A stretch of DNA of 64,000 bases from Pseudomonadota bacterium (GCA_021827205.1 JAKAWV010000001.1:124001-188000), one strand, 5' to 3'; positions 9,959-19,929 are shown, numbered from the stretch's first letter. Numbers and translations: made by a program. The notes: generated from the sequence alone by a model not told the origin.

Positions 9959-12787
9959 TCAGAACTTCAGGTTGGCCTGGATGTAGGTGAAGCGGCCCGG
10001 CAGGTCGTAGTTGCTGGCGTCGTAGCCGTTCAGTGAGCACGACAGGCACACCGGCGGCTCCTTGCCGAACAGGTTGTTGATGCCGGCGTTGAGCACCAGG
10101 TCCGGCGCCAGCGGCACGCGCCAGCTCACGCGCGCGTCGTGGTAGGTGACTGCGCCGAGGTAGTGCGTGTCATTGGGTCCGTTGCAGATCGGAAAGCCGG
10201 TGGCGCCGGCGCAGTTCTCGGTCAGTCCGCTCATGTAGCGCATGCGCCAGTCGGCCGACCACGCGCCTTGGCTCCACATCAGGTCGTTCACCGCACGCCA
10301 GCGCGGAATGCCGCTGTCATTGACCTCGACGCCGGGTTTGCGCGGGCCGTATACGCCGGGCGAGGTCTGCTCGCTGAAGCTGGCGATGTAGGTGGCGCCG
10401 AAGGCGTTGGTGAATTTGCCGAATGAGAACTCCGGCAGCGCCCATTTGATGGTCAGGTCGGCGCCGCTCGTGTCGATGCGGCCGATGTTGCGCAAGGTGT
10501 TGTTGAACGCGTTGATCACGCCGCCGCTGTTGCGCGCGATACCTTGGCAGAAGATTGAGCCGGCGTTGCCACTGGCCACGCAGTCATCCAGTTGCGTTTG
10601 CGCGTCCAGTGCCTGGATGGCGTTGCGCACGGTGATGCGGTAGTAGTCGGCGGTGATGTCCAGCCGCTGCGCCCAGCCGGTGTCCACGAGCCAGTCCGGG
10701 CTGTAGATGCCGCCCCAGGTGAGCGTGCGCGCCTTCTCCGGCTGCAACAGGCGGTTGCCGCCGGTGGTCACCGAGATCTGCGGGTTGGTCTGGCTGTAAC
10801 TGGTCGGCACGCCCAGTGCGGCGCAGTTGGCTGCGGTGGTGGGGTTGGCGATGGGCGCCGAACAGGGATCCTGCAGAGTGGCATCGAAACGCGCCGGCGA
10901 ACCGTACAGTTCGCCGATGGCTGGGGCGCGGAAGCCCTGGCCCCAAGTGCCGCGCAAGGTCAGTTGCTTGTCCACCTGCCAGCGCAGGCCGGCCTGACTG
11001 TTGGTGGTGCCGCCGAAGGTCGAGTAGTTCGAATAGCGCGAGGCCAGATCGATGTTCAGCGCTTCGACGAGGGGCTGTTTGGCCAGCAGCGGCGCGTTGG
11101 TTTCGAGATAGAACTCGTTGACGTTGTACGCGCCGGAGGTGGGCAGCGAAGGCACGCCGTTGGATTCGCCCGCCACGACCACCGCATCGGGTTGGTAGCT
11201 GCCCGAGTAGCGCCGCGACTCCAGACCGGTGGCGAACTTCACCTCGCCTGCCGGCAGCGAGAACAGCGCACCGTTCAAGTTGGCGCTGTACAGCTCGATG
11301 TCGTTGCCGCTGCTGTCGTGCTCGATATAGCCGATGTAGGCCAGCATGGCCGGGGTGATGGTGCCCGGGCCACCGAACAGGTTCAGCGGCACGCAGGGGC
11401 CGGTGCACTGGCTGAGCGGCCCCAGCGCGCGCTGGATGTGGGCGATGTTGTAGGTGCCCTGCACGGTTTGCGTGGCGCTGTTGCTGCCGCGCGAGTAGTT
11501 GACGTCCCAGTAGTAGTCGCGGTCGTTCCAGCTGAAGCTGCCGGTGAGGCCGGTGGCGAACTCCCAGGTGTTGACGGTCTGGCTGAAGATGCGCGGTCCG
11601 CCCTCGAGCGGGCGGCGGCCGATGCCGTAGTTGGGGTCGGTGGCGGTCAACGAGAACCCGAACGGGTTGTAGGGATTGGTCACGTCCACGCCCACCGTGT
11701 CGGAAAGCCCGCCACTGGCGAACTGCGGACCAAGAAAGATCGGCTCGGGTGCGGCCTGGTTGACCGACTTGCGCTGCACGTACAGGCCGCGCACGTACCA
11801 GGTGATGTCATCGGTGAGCTGGTAGCGCGTGCTGGCGAACATCGAGTCGCGCTTGTTGGGTGTCAGCAGCAGGTTGTAGGGCGCGAAGTTGAAGCGGTCG
11901 GCGGTGGCGGAGTTGTGGAAGTCGGTGGGATACACGGCGCCGTTGGGGAACGCGCCGTTGAGGGTCAGATCCTGGACTTGCTGGGTGTTGGGATCGGTAA
12001 AGATGAAGCGCCCGGTCGGCGTGGCCGAGGAGCAGTTGACCAGCCCCGTACCCGGCACGCAGGCGGCGCCGGACTGGCTCCAGGCGCCCGAGCTGATGGC
12101 GTTCTGGTTGAAGTGTTCGTAGTCGATGAAGAATTCGCCGCGATCGAACTTGCCGCCCAGCGAGGCGGTGCCGGTGCTGGTCATGCCGCCGCTGAGCGCG
12201 TCGTAGCCGCCGACGTAGTAGCTGACCGCGGCGCCATCCTGGGTGCGCTTGGTGATGATGTTGACCACGCCGCCGATGGCGTCCGAGCCGTACAGCGCCG
12301 AGGCGCCGTCGGGCAGGATCTCGATGCGCTCGACGATGCTCACCGGGATGGTGTTGAGATCCACCGCCGCGGACACGCCCGAGGCCGAGGACTCGTTCAC
12401 CCAGCGCAGGCCATCGACCAGGATCAGCGTGCGCTTGGCGCCCAGATTGCGCAGGCTGAGCGTCGCCGAGCCCGAGCCCACGCCCGACCCATCCGGCGGA
12501 AAGCCGAAGTTGCCGGCCGAGTTGAACTTGGTGTTCAGCGCCGAACCGGAGGTGGTCAATTGCTGCAGGATATCGCCAAGGCTGGTCAGCCCGGTCTGCC
12601 GCAACTGCCGCGCGGTGATGGTCATGGTCGGCGTCTGCGTGGCGATTTCAGCGCCACGGATGCGCGAGCCGAGCACCTCGACCGCTTCGAGCTGTTTGGC
12701 ATTTTTCTTGTCGGGTGGCGGCGCGGTATCCTGCGCATGCGCGCGCAAGGGCAAGGCGAAAACCGCAGCGATGGCGGAGGACGCCAT
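9959..12787 (-). CDS. TonB-dependent outer-membrane receptor, large Xanthomonadales type
   Basis: A 942-residue receptor. A short signal segment (about 1-19, ending RAHA) is followed by a plug domain at about 45-170 with a VEVLGSRI TonB-box-like stretch, SLRNLGAKRTLILVDG and SDAIGGVVNIITKR motifs. The rest alternates as outer-membrane beta strands and ends in the terminal aromatic residue (NLKF). The ligand cannot be read from sequence; relatives import siderophores, plant or peptide compounds. The signal peptide lacks the usual basic residues, and a stop codon two codons upstream rules out an ATG extension. It is divergent from a small membrane-protein gene. Confidence 0.9.
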   Translation of the reverse strand: MASSAIAAVFALPLRAHAQDTAPPPDKKNAKQLEAVEVLGSRIRGAEIATQTPTMTITARQLRQTGLTSLGDILQQLTTSGSALNTKFNSAGNFGFPPDGSGVGSGSATLSLRNLGAKRTLILVDGLRWVNESSASGVSAAVDLNTIPVSIVERIEILPDGASALYGSDAIGGVVNIITKRTQDGAAVSYYVGGYDALSGGMTSTGTASLGGKFDRGEFFIDYEHFNQNAISSGAWSQSGAACVPGTGLVNCSSATPTGRFIFTDPNTQQVQDLTLNGAFPNGAVYPTDFHNSATADRFNFAPYNLLLTPNKRDSMFASTRYQLTDDITWYVRGLYVQRKSVNQAAPEPIFLGPQFASGGLSDTVGVDVTNPYNPFGFSLTATDPNYGIGRRPLEGGPRIFSQTVNTWEFATGLTGSFSWNDRDYYWDVNYSRGSNSATQTVQGTYNIAHIQRALGPLSQCTGPCVPLNLFGGPGTITPAMLAYIGYIEHDSSGNDIELYSANLNGALFSLPAGEVKFATGLESRRYSGSYQPDAVVVAGESNGVPSLPTSGAYNVNEFYLETNAPLLAKQPLVEALNIDLASRYSNYSTFGGTTNSQAGLRWQVDKQLTLRGTWGQGFRAPAIGELYGSPARFDATLQDPCSAPIANPTTAANCAALGVPTSYSQTNPQISVTTGGNRLLQPEKARTLTWGGIYSPDWLVDTGWAQRLDITADYYRITVRNAIQALDAQTQLDDCVASGNAGSIFCQGIARNSGGVINAFNNTLRNIGRIDTSGADLTIKWALPEFSFGKFTNAFGATYIASFSEQTSPGVYGPRKPGVEVNDSGIPRWRAVNDLMWSQGAWSADWRMRYMSGLTENCAGATGFPICNGPNDTHYLGAVTYHDARVSWRVPLAPDLVLNAGINNLFGKEPPVCLSCSLNGYDASNYDLPGRFTYIQANLKF

Positions 12788-12879
12788 GACTTTTTATGTA
12801 ATACGGCCCACCGAATCCAACGAATCTCTTACGAATGCGCTACATAATCATGCCGATTGTTTCCCGAATCCGTCATGTC

Positions 12880-13260
12880 ATGACCATCCGAACGCATGCC
12901 GCAGCGGGCTGGCGGCTGCGGCTGTTCGCCGTGCTTGTTGCTGCGCTGGTCGCGGCGCTGGCGGCTTGGGCGCGCTACGGGTTGATCGAACCGCACGCGG
13001 TGGCGCAGGCCTGTCTGGCCGGGCAGGGTGGCGTCGCATGTGGCGTGCGCGCCGCGCTGGTGCGGGTGTTCAACAGCGGTCTGCTGAGCGCACTGGCGTT
13101 GGCTGCGACCGCGCTGGCGCTGCTCTGGAGGCATGTGTCGAGCGCCGCGCTGTGTTTGGCGTTGGGCGCCGCGGGACTAATACTGTTCAGCTTTCAGGCG
13201 GGTGCGCTGGCGCTGCTGGTGGGCGCGTTGCTGTTGATTCCGGCGGTGCGTCAGGCCTGA
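12880..13260 (+). CDS. Hypothetical membrane protein, 4 predicted helices
   Basis: About 126 residues from the ATG at 12880; an ATG at 12835 would add 15. Hydrophobic stretches suggest four transmembrane helices, separated by a loop containing two cysteines. No conserved motif is recognised. It overlaps the convergent GH17-type gene by 10 nt at their 3' ends. It is small, Ala/Leu-rich and could be a lineage-specific inner-membrane protein; function is unknown. Confidence 0.6.
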   Translation: MTIRTHAAAGWRLRLFAVLVAALVAALAAWARYGLIEPHAVAQACLAGQGGVACGVRAALVRVFNSGLLSALALAATALALLWRHVSSAALCLALGAAGLILFSFQAGALALLVGALLLIPAVRQA

Positions 13261-14825
13261 TCGGGTGCGGCGGATTTGACAGCGCCCAGCGCCGCCCGGG
13301 CCAGCAGCGCATTGGCCGCCAGCCAGCACCACGCGTAAGGATTCAGCAGCGCTTCCTGCAGCACGCCAACCATGCCCAGCAGCAGTGCCGCCAGTGCCAG
13401 CGCGCGTGCGCGTGGGCCATGCAGCAGCGGTGCGCCGTGCAACTGGCGCAGTAGCGCCACACCCAGCGCGATGGGGATGAACGCCGGCAGCGGCCAGTCG
13501 CGATAGCGGCCATCGAACACCAGCAGCAGGTCCAGGTACACCACGGCAAACAACGCGGCGAAGGCCACCTGCGCCACGCGCTTGGGATGTGCGATCCGAG
13601 CACTGCGCAGCAGCGTACGCAGAGCACCCAGCAGCAGCCATGCGCCGAGTAGCAACCCGGCGCCGAGCGCACCCCAGTAAGTCCATTGCGCAACATTCAA
13701 GGCTGCGGCCTGCGCCATGCGCCATAGCGCCCACAGCGCCAGCCCGGTGCCGGCACCAGCCAGCGCGCCGCAGGTACGCGCGGCGCGGCCGCCGCGCCAT
13801 GCGCCGATGACCGCGCCCAGCAGCAGCGGCAACAGCGCCCACCAGGCGCGTGGATCCTCGGTCACGGGACCGCTCCACGCGAACTTGGGGTGGGCCCGTG
13901 AATCGTAGATGCCCCACCAGCCACCGACGGTGCCTTCCAGTGCGCGCTTCCAGGGCTGGTCGAAGGCCTCGATGAGGTTGTAGCGCTGGCCGTGCGCCTG
14001 CGCCCAGGCGATGAAGTCGCGCAGGTACAAGGCCTCGTTGACGCGGCTGGGCACGGCATCGCGGCGCGCGCGCCCGGCGCTGGGCCAGCCGGTCTCGCTG
14101 ATGAACACCGGCTTGCCCGGAAACGCCGCCTGCACGCGTCGCAGTTGCCGCGCCACGCGCGTCACCGCCGCGCGCGCGGACACCGGCTTATTGTCCCAGT
14201 ACGGCAGCATGTTCACGCTGATGAAATTCACCGCTGGCGCCAGCTCCGGATGACGCAGCCAAAACGCCGGCACGTCGGCGTAAGTCACCGGCAGCCCGGT
14301 GGCGGCGCGCACTTCATGCAGATCGCGCAGCAGCACCGATGCGGGCTGATCGCCGCGCAGCAGCACCTCGTTGCCGACCACGATGGCGCGGATGCTGCCG
14401 GCGGGCGCGTTGCGCGCCACGGCGATGGCATGCGCGATCTGGCGTGCATTGGCGCGCGCATCCCGGCCGATCCAGATGCCCAGCAGCACCTGCATGCCGT
14501 GGCGCGCGGCCAGCGCCGGTACCTGGTCCAGACCTTGGCTCACCGAATACGTGCGCACGCAGTCGAAGTGCTGCGCGAGCACGGCCAGATCGTGGTCGAT
14601 GCGCGCGCGGCTGATGTGCGCATGTTTCCGCAGTGGGCTCTCGCCGGGCAGACGGAACGGCTCGTAGGACACGCATTGCAGCCGCGCCGGGATGCTGCCC
14701 GGCAGCGCCACCGGCCATAGCAGCGCGGCCAGCCACAGCAGGCCGCCGAGTAGCGCGGCGGTTAGCACCCCGCACGCGATCGCCTGTGCGTGGCGCTGCG
14801 CGAAGCGTGCGCGTGGCCGGCTCAT
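13251..14825 (-). CDS. GH17-type membrane-bound beta-glucan hydrolase/transglycosylase
   Basis: A 524-residue membrane protein. A helix at about 16-40 anchors a glycoside hydrolase family 17-like domain (about 45-320). The acid/base Glu153 in IVVGNEVLLRG and nucleophile Glu244 in VFISETGWPS are both intact. The C-terminal half (about 328-520) is a run of roughly six to eight hydrophobic helices. Such proteins are often annotated as beta-(1-6)-glucan synthases and are thought to remodel beta-1,3-glucans; periplasmic action is inferred. The ATG overlaps the stop of the TauE-like gene (ATGA), so translation is coupled. Confidence 0.85.
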   Translation of the reverse strand: MSRPRARFAQRHAQAIACGVLTAALLGGLLWLAALLWPVALPGSIPARLQCVSYEPFRLPGESPLRKHAHISRARIDHDLAVLAQHFDCVRTYSVSQGLDQVPALAARHGMQVLLGIWIGRDARANARQIAHAIAVARNAPAGSIRAIVVGNEVLLRGDQPASVLLRDLHEVRAATGLPVTYADVPAFWLRHPELAPAVNFISVNMLPYWDNKPVSARAAVTRVARQLRRVQAAFPGKPVFISETGWPSAGRARRDAVPSRVNEALYLRDFIAWAQAHGQRYNLIEAFDQPWKRALEGTVGGWWGIYDSRAHPKFAWSGPVTEDPRAWWALLPLLLGAVIGAWRGGRAARTCGALAGAGTGLALWALWRMAQAAALNVAQWTYWGALGAGLLLGAWLLLGALRTLLRSARIAHPKRVAQVAFAALFAVVYLDLLLVFDGRYRDWPLPAFIPIALGVALLRQLHGAPLLHGPRARALALAALLLGMVGVLQEALLNPYAWCWLAANALLARAALGAVKSAAPDQA

Positions 14826-15622
14826 CCGCCGCTGGCGATCAGCACGCCCACCACTAGCAGGAAGGCGGCGAACATGCGCTTGAGCGCGGGTCCGGAAAGC
14901 CGGTGCGCCAGGCGCACGCCGAACTGTGCGGTGATCATCGAGGCGATGGCGGTGGCTGCGGCGGCGGGCAGGTACACATAACCCAGCGCGCCAGTCGGCA
15001 GCGGCAATGTCGGTGCATGCAGCGCCAGCATGTAGCTGATCGAGCTGGCCAGCGCGATCAGCAGTCCGGCGGCGGAGCTGGTGGCTACCGCGCGCACCGG
15101 CTTCACGCCCAGGGTCACCAGCAGCGGCACGGTCAGCGAGCCGCCGCCAATACCGACGATGGCCGAGACCGTGCCGATGCCGAGGCCCGCCGGTAGCAGC
15201 CATGTCGAGGTCGGCACGTGCTCTTCACGCACCTCACGGCGGTGGCCAAAGGCCATGCGCCAGGCCATGAACAGACAGAACCCGGCGATCACCCAGCGCA
15301 GTACCGAGCCACTCATCAATTGCGCCAGATGCGCGCCGATAAAGCCACCCAGCACCAGCCCCGGCGCCAGGCGCAGCAACGTCGGCAACATCACCGCGCG
15401 GCGCCTGAGCTGCGCCGTGGTGGACGCGGCCGCGATGAGCACGATGCCGGCCAGCGAGGTCGCCACCGACACATGCATCACCTCGCTGGCCGGCACGCCC
15501 AGCGCCGGCAGGGTGAAGCTGAGCGCGGCCACGATCAGCAGCCCGCCGCCGATACCGAGCAGGCCGCCGAGAAACCCGGCCGTGGCGCCGACCAGCAGAT
15601 ACAGCACGAGGTTGAACACCAT
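14822..15622 (-). CDS. TauE/SafE-family sulfite exporter-like membrane protein
   Basis: About 267 residues with eight hydrophobic segments. The two family repeats, each beginning GGLLGIGGGLLIV and IVGIGGGSLTVP, are clear. Family members export sulfite, sulfoacetate or other organosulfur anions, but many are uncharacterised. The ATG at 15622 starts just before the first helix; an upstream ATG would add a 28-residue Arg/Ala-rich tail. It is translationally coupled to the GH17-type gene, an odd pairing that gives no obvious substrate. Confidence 0.83.
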   Translation of the reverse strand: MVFNLVLYLLVGATAGFLGGLLGIGGGLLIVAALSFTLPALGVPASEVMHVSVATSLAGIVLIAAASTTAQLRRRAVMLPTLLRLAPGLVLGGFIGAHLAQLMSGSVLRWVIAGFCLFMAWRMAFGHRREVREEHVPTSTWLLPAGLGIGTVSAIVGIGGGSLTVPLLVTLGVKPVRAVATSSAAGLLIALASSISYMLALHAPTLPLPTGALGYVYLPAAAATAIASMITAQFGVRLAHRLSGPALKRMFAAFLLVVGVLIASGG

Positions 15623-15768
15623 GAGATGGCCTTGGGGGATAGCGTGAGGGATGCCGGGAAGCCGTGCCGCGCACGCGGAGCGCGCCGCCAACACACACGT
15701 GGACACTCGCAGCAGGCGTACCCGGTAAGCATGCCTTGTAGAATCGCGCCTTCAGGAGAGCGTGCAGT

Positions 15769-17868
15769 ATGCCAAGGCTTCGCGCGCGCCGGCAGTGGCG
15801 CATCAGGTTCGTGCTGGCATCGCTGGTGCTATGGGTGCTGGCTGTCACTGGCGCCGCGCAGGCCGCCAGCGCGCAATTGCAGCGTCAACGCGAGCAGTTC
15901 GCGCAGGCCTATGCGCTGGCGCAGCGGGGCGATCCGGCATGGAAACACGACACCGAGGCGCTGCAGGATTACCCGCTGTATCCGTATCTCGAAGCCGCCT
16001 ACCTGATGCACGATGTGCGCAGCGCGCGCGCTGCACAAGTACGTGACTACCTTGCGCGCTACGGCGATTTGATCCCCGGCCGCGAGCTGCGCCGCGTCTG
16101 GCTGGACCGCCTCGCTCGCAAGCGGGACTGGCAGCAATACCTCGCGTTTTACGCGCCGGATCTGGGCAGTGCCTACGATTGCCGCGAGCTGCAGGCGCAG
16201 ACAGGGCAGGGCGGCACGCTGGTGTTCGATGGCGCTTTCGCCGCGCTGTGGAACGTGCCGCGTCTGCCCGATGCCTGCGATGCGCTGTTGCAGTTGGCCA
16301 ACACGCAGGGCCTGCTCACGCCTGAACGGCTTTGGGATCGCATCCAGCGCGCGGCGCGCGCGCGCGCGCCGGGCACGCTGACGCAGACTCTGGCCTGGTT
16401 GCCCGCGGCACAACAGCCGGGTGCGCAGCGTCTGGCGCTGGCACTGTCGGATTCGGCCAGCGCGCTGGCGCAGGCCGCCACCTGGCCCGACAGCGCGCAT
16501 GCGCGCGAGGCGCTGACCTTGGCGCTGACGCGCCGCGCGCGCGATGACGACGATACCGCGCGCGCGGCCTGGCAGGCACTGCGCGGACGGTTCCGGTTGG
16601 ATGCGGTGCAGGTCGATCGCATCGAAGCCGCGCTGGCGCTGTACCAGGCTGTCAGCCTCGAACCAGGTTCGTTGCGCGCGCTGGCGGCATTGCCGGCCGC
16701 CGCGCAGACGCCGTTGACGCGCGAGTGGCGCGTGCGCGTGGCACTGGCGCGGGCCGATTGGCCGGCCGTGCTGGCGGCGATCCGCGCCATGCCCGAGGCG
16801 CAGCGCGACGCCAACGAATGGCGCTACTTCGAGGCGCGCGCGCTGGCCGCCACCGGCGCCAGGGTGCAGGCCGATGTGCGCTGGCGCGCGCTGGCGCGCA
16901 GCCCCACCTATTATGGTTTTCTGGCCGCCGATCAGGTGCAGCGGCCGTATGCGCTGTGTCCGCGCGATCCACCGGCGCGGACCGCGGCCACCGCCGTGGT
17001 CGAAGCGGATCCGGGTATGCAGCGTGCCTTCGAGTGGTACGCGTTGAATCGTTTGACCCGCGCGCGGCGCGAGTGGGATGCGGCGCTACCCGGCCTCGAT
17101 CGTGCGCAGCGCTATGCCGCCGTGGTGCTGGCGCACCGCCGTGGCTGGGTCGATCGTGCGATCTTCCTGCTCAATCACGGCGATTATCTGCGTGATTACA
17201 GCCTGCGTTTTCCGTTGGCTGAACGCGCGCGCGTGCTGCGCGATGCGCGCAAAGCCGGTATCGATCCGGCCTGGGCCTTCGCCATCATCCGCACCGAAAG
17301 CGCGTGGATCAGCAACGCGCGCTCCGGCGCCGATGCGCGCGGGCTGATGCAGTTGCTGCCCGGTACCGCGGCGCAACTGGCGCGGCGCGACGATTTGCCA
17401 TGGGATGGCGCGGCCAGCCTCGATGATCCGTCGGTCAACATCGCCCTCGGTACGCGCTATCTGCGGCATCTGGCCGATCGCTTCGGTGCGCAGTGGCTGG
17501 CCAGCGCCGCCTACAACGCCGGCCCGGCCGCGCTGCGGCTCTGGCTGGACCAGCGCGCCACGCTGGCACCGGATGTGTTCGTGGCCACCATTCCGTATCC
17601 CGAGACGCGCGGCTATGTGGAGAGCAGCCTGGCTTTCAGCGTGATCTACGACTGGCGTCTGCACCAGGATCCGGTGCGCTTGAGCGCGCGCATGCAGCCT
17701 CTCGGCAGCACCTACGCGGCGCCCGACGCGCAGGCGCCGCGCGCCACGGTGATGTGCAGCGTCGAGGATCTGGCCGCGCAGGGCGACGCACCGCCGCCAG
17801 TCGCCGCCGGCACGCAGCCCGCGCCCGCCACCAGCGTGCATGCGGCGGCACCGAGCGACGCGCCATGA
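15769..17868 (+). CDS. slt: Soluble lytic murein transglycosylase
   Basis: Cleaves the MurNAc-GlcNAc bond of peptidoglycan, forming 1,6-anhydro ends. 699 residues. An N-terminal signal/anchor (about 13-34) is followed by a long alpha-superhelical domain (about 40-480). The SLT catalytic domain lies at about 495-640 with Glu510 in IIRTESAW and the motifs GLMQLLPGTA and ASAAYNAGP. The C terminus is an Ala/Pro-rich tail. It resembles E. coli Slt70 in architecture. The stop overlaps an ATG of the following oxidoreductase gene. Confidence 0.93.
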   Translation: MPRLRARRQWRIRFVLASLVLWVLAVTGAAQAASAQLQRQREQFAQAYALAQRGDPAWKHDTEALQDYPLYPYLEAAYLMHDVRSARAAQVRDYLARYGDLIPGRELRRVWLDRLARKRDWQQYLAFYAPDLGSAYDCRELQAQTGQGGTLVFDGAFAALWNVPRLPDACDALLQLANTQGLLTPERLWDRIQRAARARAPGTLTQTLAWLPAAQQPGAQRLALALSDSASALAQAATWPDSAHAREALTLALTRRARDDDDTARAAWQALRGRFRLDAVQVDRIEAALALYQAVSLEPGSLRALAALPAAAQTPLTREWRVRVALARADWPAVLAAIRAMPEAQRDANEWRYFEARALAATGARVQADVRWRALARSPTYYGFLAADQVQRPYALCPRDPPARTAATAVVEADPGMQRAFEWYALNRLTRARREWDAALPGLDRAQRYAAVVLAHRRGWVDRAIFLLNHGDYLRDYSLRFPLAERARVLRDARKAGIDPAWAFAIIRTESAWISNARSGADARGLMQLLPGTAAQLARRDDLPWDGAASLDDPSVNIALGTRYLRHLADRFGAQWLASAAYNAGPAALRLWLDQRATLAPDVFVATIPYPETRGYVESSLAFSVIYDWRLHQDPVRLSARMQPLGSTYAAPDAQAPRATVMCSVEDLAAQGDAPPPVAAGTQPAPATSVHAAAPSDAP

Positions 17869-17882
17869 GTGCAGGAGAAATG

Positions 17883-18890
17883 ATGCGGGTGATCGAGATC
17901 AGCACGCCCGGTGGCCCCGAGGTACTGCGCAGCGCGCAGCGCCCGCGCCCGTTGCCGCGCGCCGATGAAATCCTGATCGAGGTCCACGCCGCGGGCATCA
18001 ACCGGCCCGATCTGGCGCAGCGCGCCGGCGCGTATCCGCCGCCGCCGGGCGCATCCGATCTGCCTGGGCTGGAAGTGGCCGGGCGCATCGCGGCGTTGGG
18101 CGCGGCGGTGCAGGGCTGGCGCGTCGGCGACGCGTTGTGCGCGCTGTGCAACGGCGGCGGCTACGCCGAGTACGTGGCCGTGGCGGCCGGGCAATGCCTG
18201 CCGCTGCCGCCGGGCTTGAGCATGGCCGAGGCCGCGGCGCTGCCGGAAACCTTCTTCACCGTGTGGAGCAACGTGTTCATGCGCGGCCGCCTCGCGCCAG
18301 GCGAGGTGTTGCTGGTGCACGGCGGCGCCAGCGGCATCGGCACCACGGCCATCCAGCTCGCGCATGCGCTGGGCGCCGAGGTGTACGCCACCGCGGGCAA
18401 TGCGCAAAAGTGCGCCGCCTGCGAGCGTCTGGGTGCGCGCCGTTGCTTCAACTATCGCAATGAGGATTTCGTCGCCGGGCTGCTGGCCGCCACCGCCGAT
18501 CGCGGCGCGGATGTCATTCTCGATATAGTCGGCGGCGATTATCTGCCGCGCAATCTCGCCGCGCTGGCGGTGGGTGGCCGTCTGCTGCAGATCGCCACGC
18601 AGCGCGGGCGCGAGGCGGCGCTGGATCTGGCGCTGATGATGCGCAAGCGCCTCACCCTCACGGGTTCGACGCTGCGCCCGCAGAGTGCCGTGGCCAAGGC
18701 CGCCATCGCCAGCGCCCTGCGCGCGCAGGCATGGCCATTGCTGCACGAAGGGCGTGTGCGCCCGGTCTTGCATCGCGTGCTGCCTTTCGCGCAGGCCGCC
18801 GACGCGCATCGTCTGCTGGAGCAGGGCGAGCACGTCGGCAAGATCGTTCTCGCACTCCATTCCCACGCCACCGAGCCCACTCCGCCATGA
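17883..18890 (+). CDS. NAD(P)H:quinone oxidoreductase, zinc-independent MDR family
   Basis: About 335 residues of the medium-chain dehydrogenase/reductase superfamily, PIG3/quinone-oxidoreductase branch. GroES-like N-terminal domain with AAGINRPDLAQRAGAYPPP, then a Rossmann domain with HGGASGIGTTAIQLA for the dinucleotide. Structural-zinc cysteines are missing, as in quinone reductases. In-frame ATGs occur at 17865 (overlapping the slt stop), 17880 and 17883; I chose 17883 because AGGAG ends 5 nt upstream of it. Its stop overlaps the next ATG, so slt, this gene and the next form a coupled series. Confidence 0.85.
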   Translation: MRVIEISTPGGPEVLRSAQRPRPLPRADEILIEVHAAGINRPDLAQRAGAYPPPPGASDLPGLEVAGRIAALGAAVQGWRVGDALCALCNGGGYAEYVAVAAGQCLPLPPGLSMAEAAALPETFFTVWSNVFMRGRLAPGEVLLVHGGASGIGTTAIQLAHALGAEVYATAGNAQKCAACERLGARRCFNYRNEDFVAGLLAATADRGADVILDIVGGDYLPRNLAALAVGGRLLQIATQRGREAALDLALMMRKRLTLTGSTLRPQSAVAKAAIASALRAQAWPLLHEGRVRPVLHRVLPFAQAADAHRLLEQGEHVGKIVLALHSHATEPTPP

Positions 18891-19882
18891 ATACATCGCG
18901 TCTCGCGCCGCTGCGTCCGCAGCACCTGGTCATACTTGGCGGTACCGGATTCGTCGGTACACAGTTGTTGCCGCGCCTGGTCGCGCACGGCCATCGCATC
19001 AGCGTGCTGTCGCGCAATCGCGAGCAGCACCGCGCACTGGCGGTGCTGCCCGGCGTCACCGTGCACAGCGCCGATGTCTATGATCGCGGCGTGCTGCTGG
19101 CGCATCTGCGCGGCGCGGACGCGGCCATCAACCTGGTCGGCATCCTCAACGAGACCGGCAGCGCGCGCTTTCGCAAGGCGCACGTGGATCTCACCGCGAC
19201 GCTGGTGGCCGCCTGCCGCGAGGCCGGCGTGCGCCGTCTGCATCAAATGAGCTCGCTGCGCGCGGGCGAGGGCAAGTCGATGTACCTGATCACGCGTGGC
19301 GAAGCCGAGCGCGTGGTGCGCGCGTCCGGCCTGCAATGGACGATTTACCGACCCTCGGTGATCTTCGGCCGCGGCGATGGGTTGGTCTCGCGCTTCGCCG
19401 CGCTGCTGCGGCAACTGCCCGTGCTGCCGCTGGCGCGCCCACACAGCAAGCTGGCGCCGGTGGCGGTGGAAAACGTATGCGCGGCGATCGCGCAGTGCGT
19501 GGCGTCGCCAGCGAGCATCGCGCAAACCTATGAGCTGTACGGCCCCGAGTTGCTGGAGCTGATTCGCATCGTGCGCATGATCTGCGCCGCGGCAGGGTTG
19601 CGCCGCCTGATCCTGCCGTTGCCGGATACGCTGGGTTACCTGCAGGCGCGCATCGGCGAGCTGCTGCCGGGCAAACCGATCAGTGTCGACAATTTCAAGT
19701 CGCTGGCGCTGGATTCGATCGGCCAGAGTGATGGCCTGGCCGCGCTGGGCATTGCGCCGCAGCGCTTCAGCGCGCGCCTGCCCGAACTGTTGCATCCACA
19801 GCACGGTCACGCCGCGCTGCTGGATGCCGCGCGCCGCGTCAGTGGTCTGGCGCCGGCGGACCGTCCGCGGCTCGCGCCATAG
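18887..19882 (+). CDS. Complex I NDUFA9-like NAD(P)-binding SDR protein
   Basis: A 331-residue atypical short-chain dehydrogenase. The Rossmann motif is LVILGGTGFVGTQLLP near the N terminus. LVGILNE and a YLITRGEAERVV segment replace the classical YxxxK catalytic region, as in NDUFA9-type proteins that bind but may not turn over NADPH. Bacterial members are often found near quinone or respiration genes. The start ATGA overlap with the quinone-oxidoreductase gene supports a joint role. No complex I genes are in the window. Confidence 0.82.
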   Translation: MNTSRLAPLRPQHLVILGGTGFVGTQLLPRLVAHGHRISVLSRNREQHRALAVLPGVTVHSADVYDRGVLLAHLRGADAAINLVGILNETGSARFRKAHVDLTATLVAACREAGVRRLHQMSSLRAGEGKSMYLITRGEAERVVRASGLQWTIYRPSVIFGRGDGLVSRFAALLRQLPVLPLARPHSKLAPVAVENVCAAIAQCVASPASIAQTYELYGPELLELIRIVRMICAAAGLRRLILPLPDTLGYLQARIGELLPGKPISVDNFKSLALDSIGQSDGLAALGIAPQRFSARLPELLHPQHGHAALLDAARRVSGLAPADRPRLAP

Positions 19883-19929
19883 CGCACATTCGGCGCGCGT
19901 GCCGTGCGGGCGTCATCGTGATGGCAGGC

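Noticed and set aside
10592-12847. 751-codon open frame antisense to the TonB receptor
   Set aside because: No recognisable motif, composition follows the third-position GC of the real gene on the other strand.
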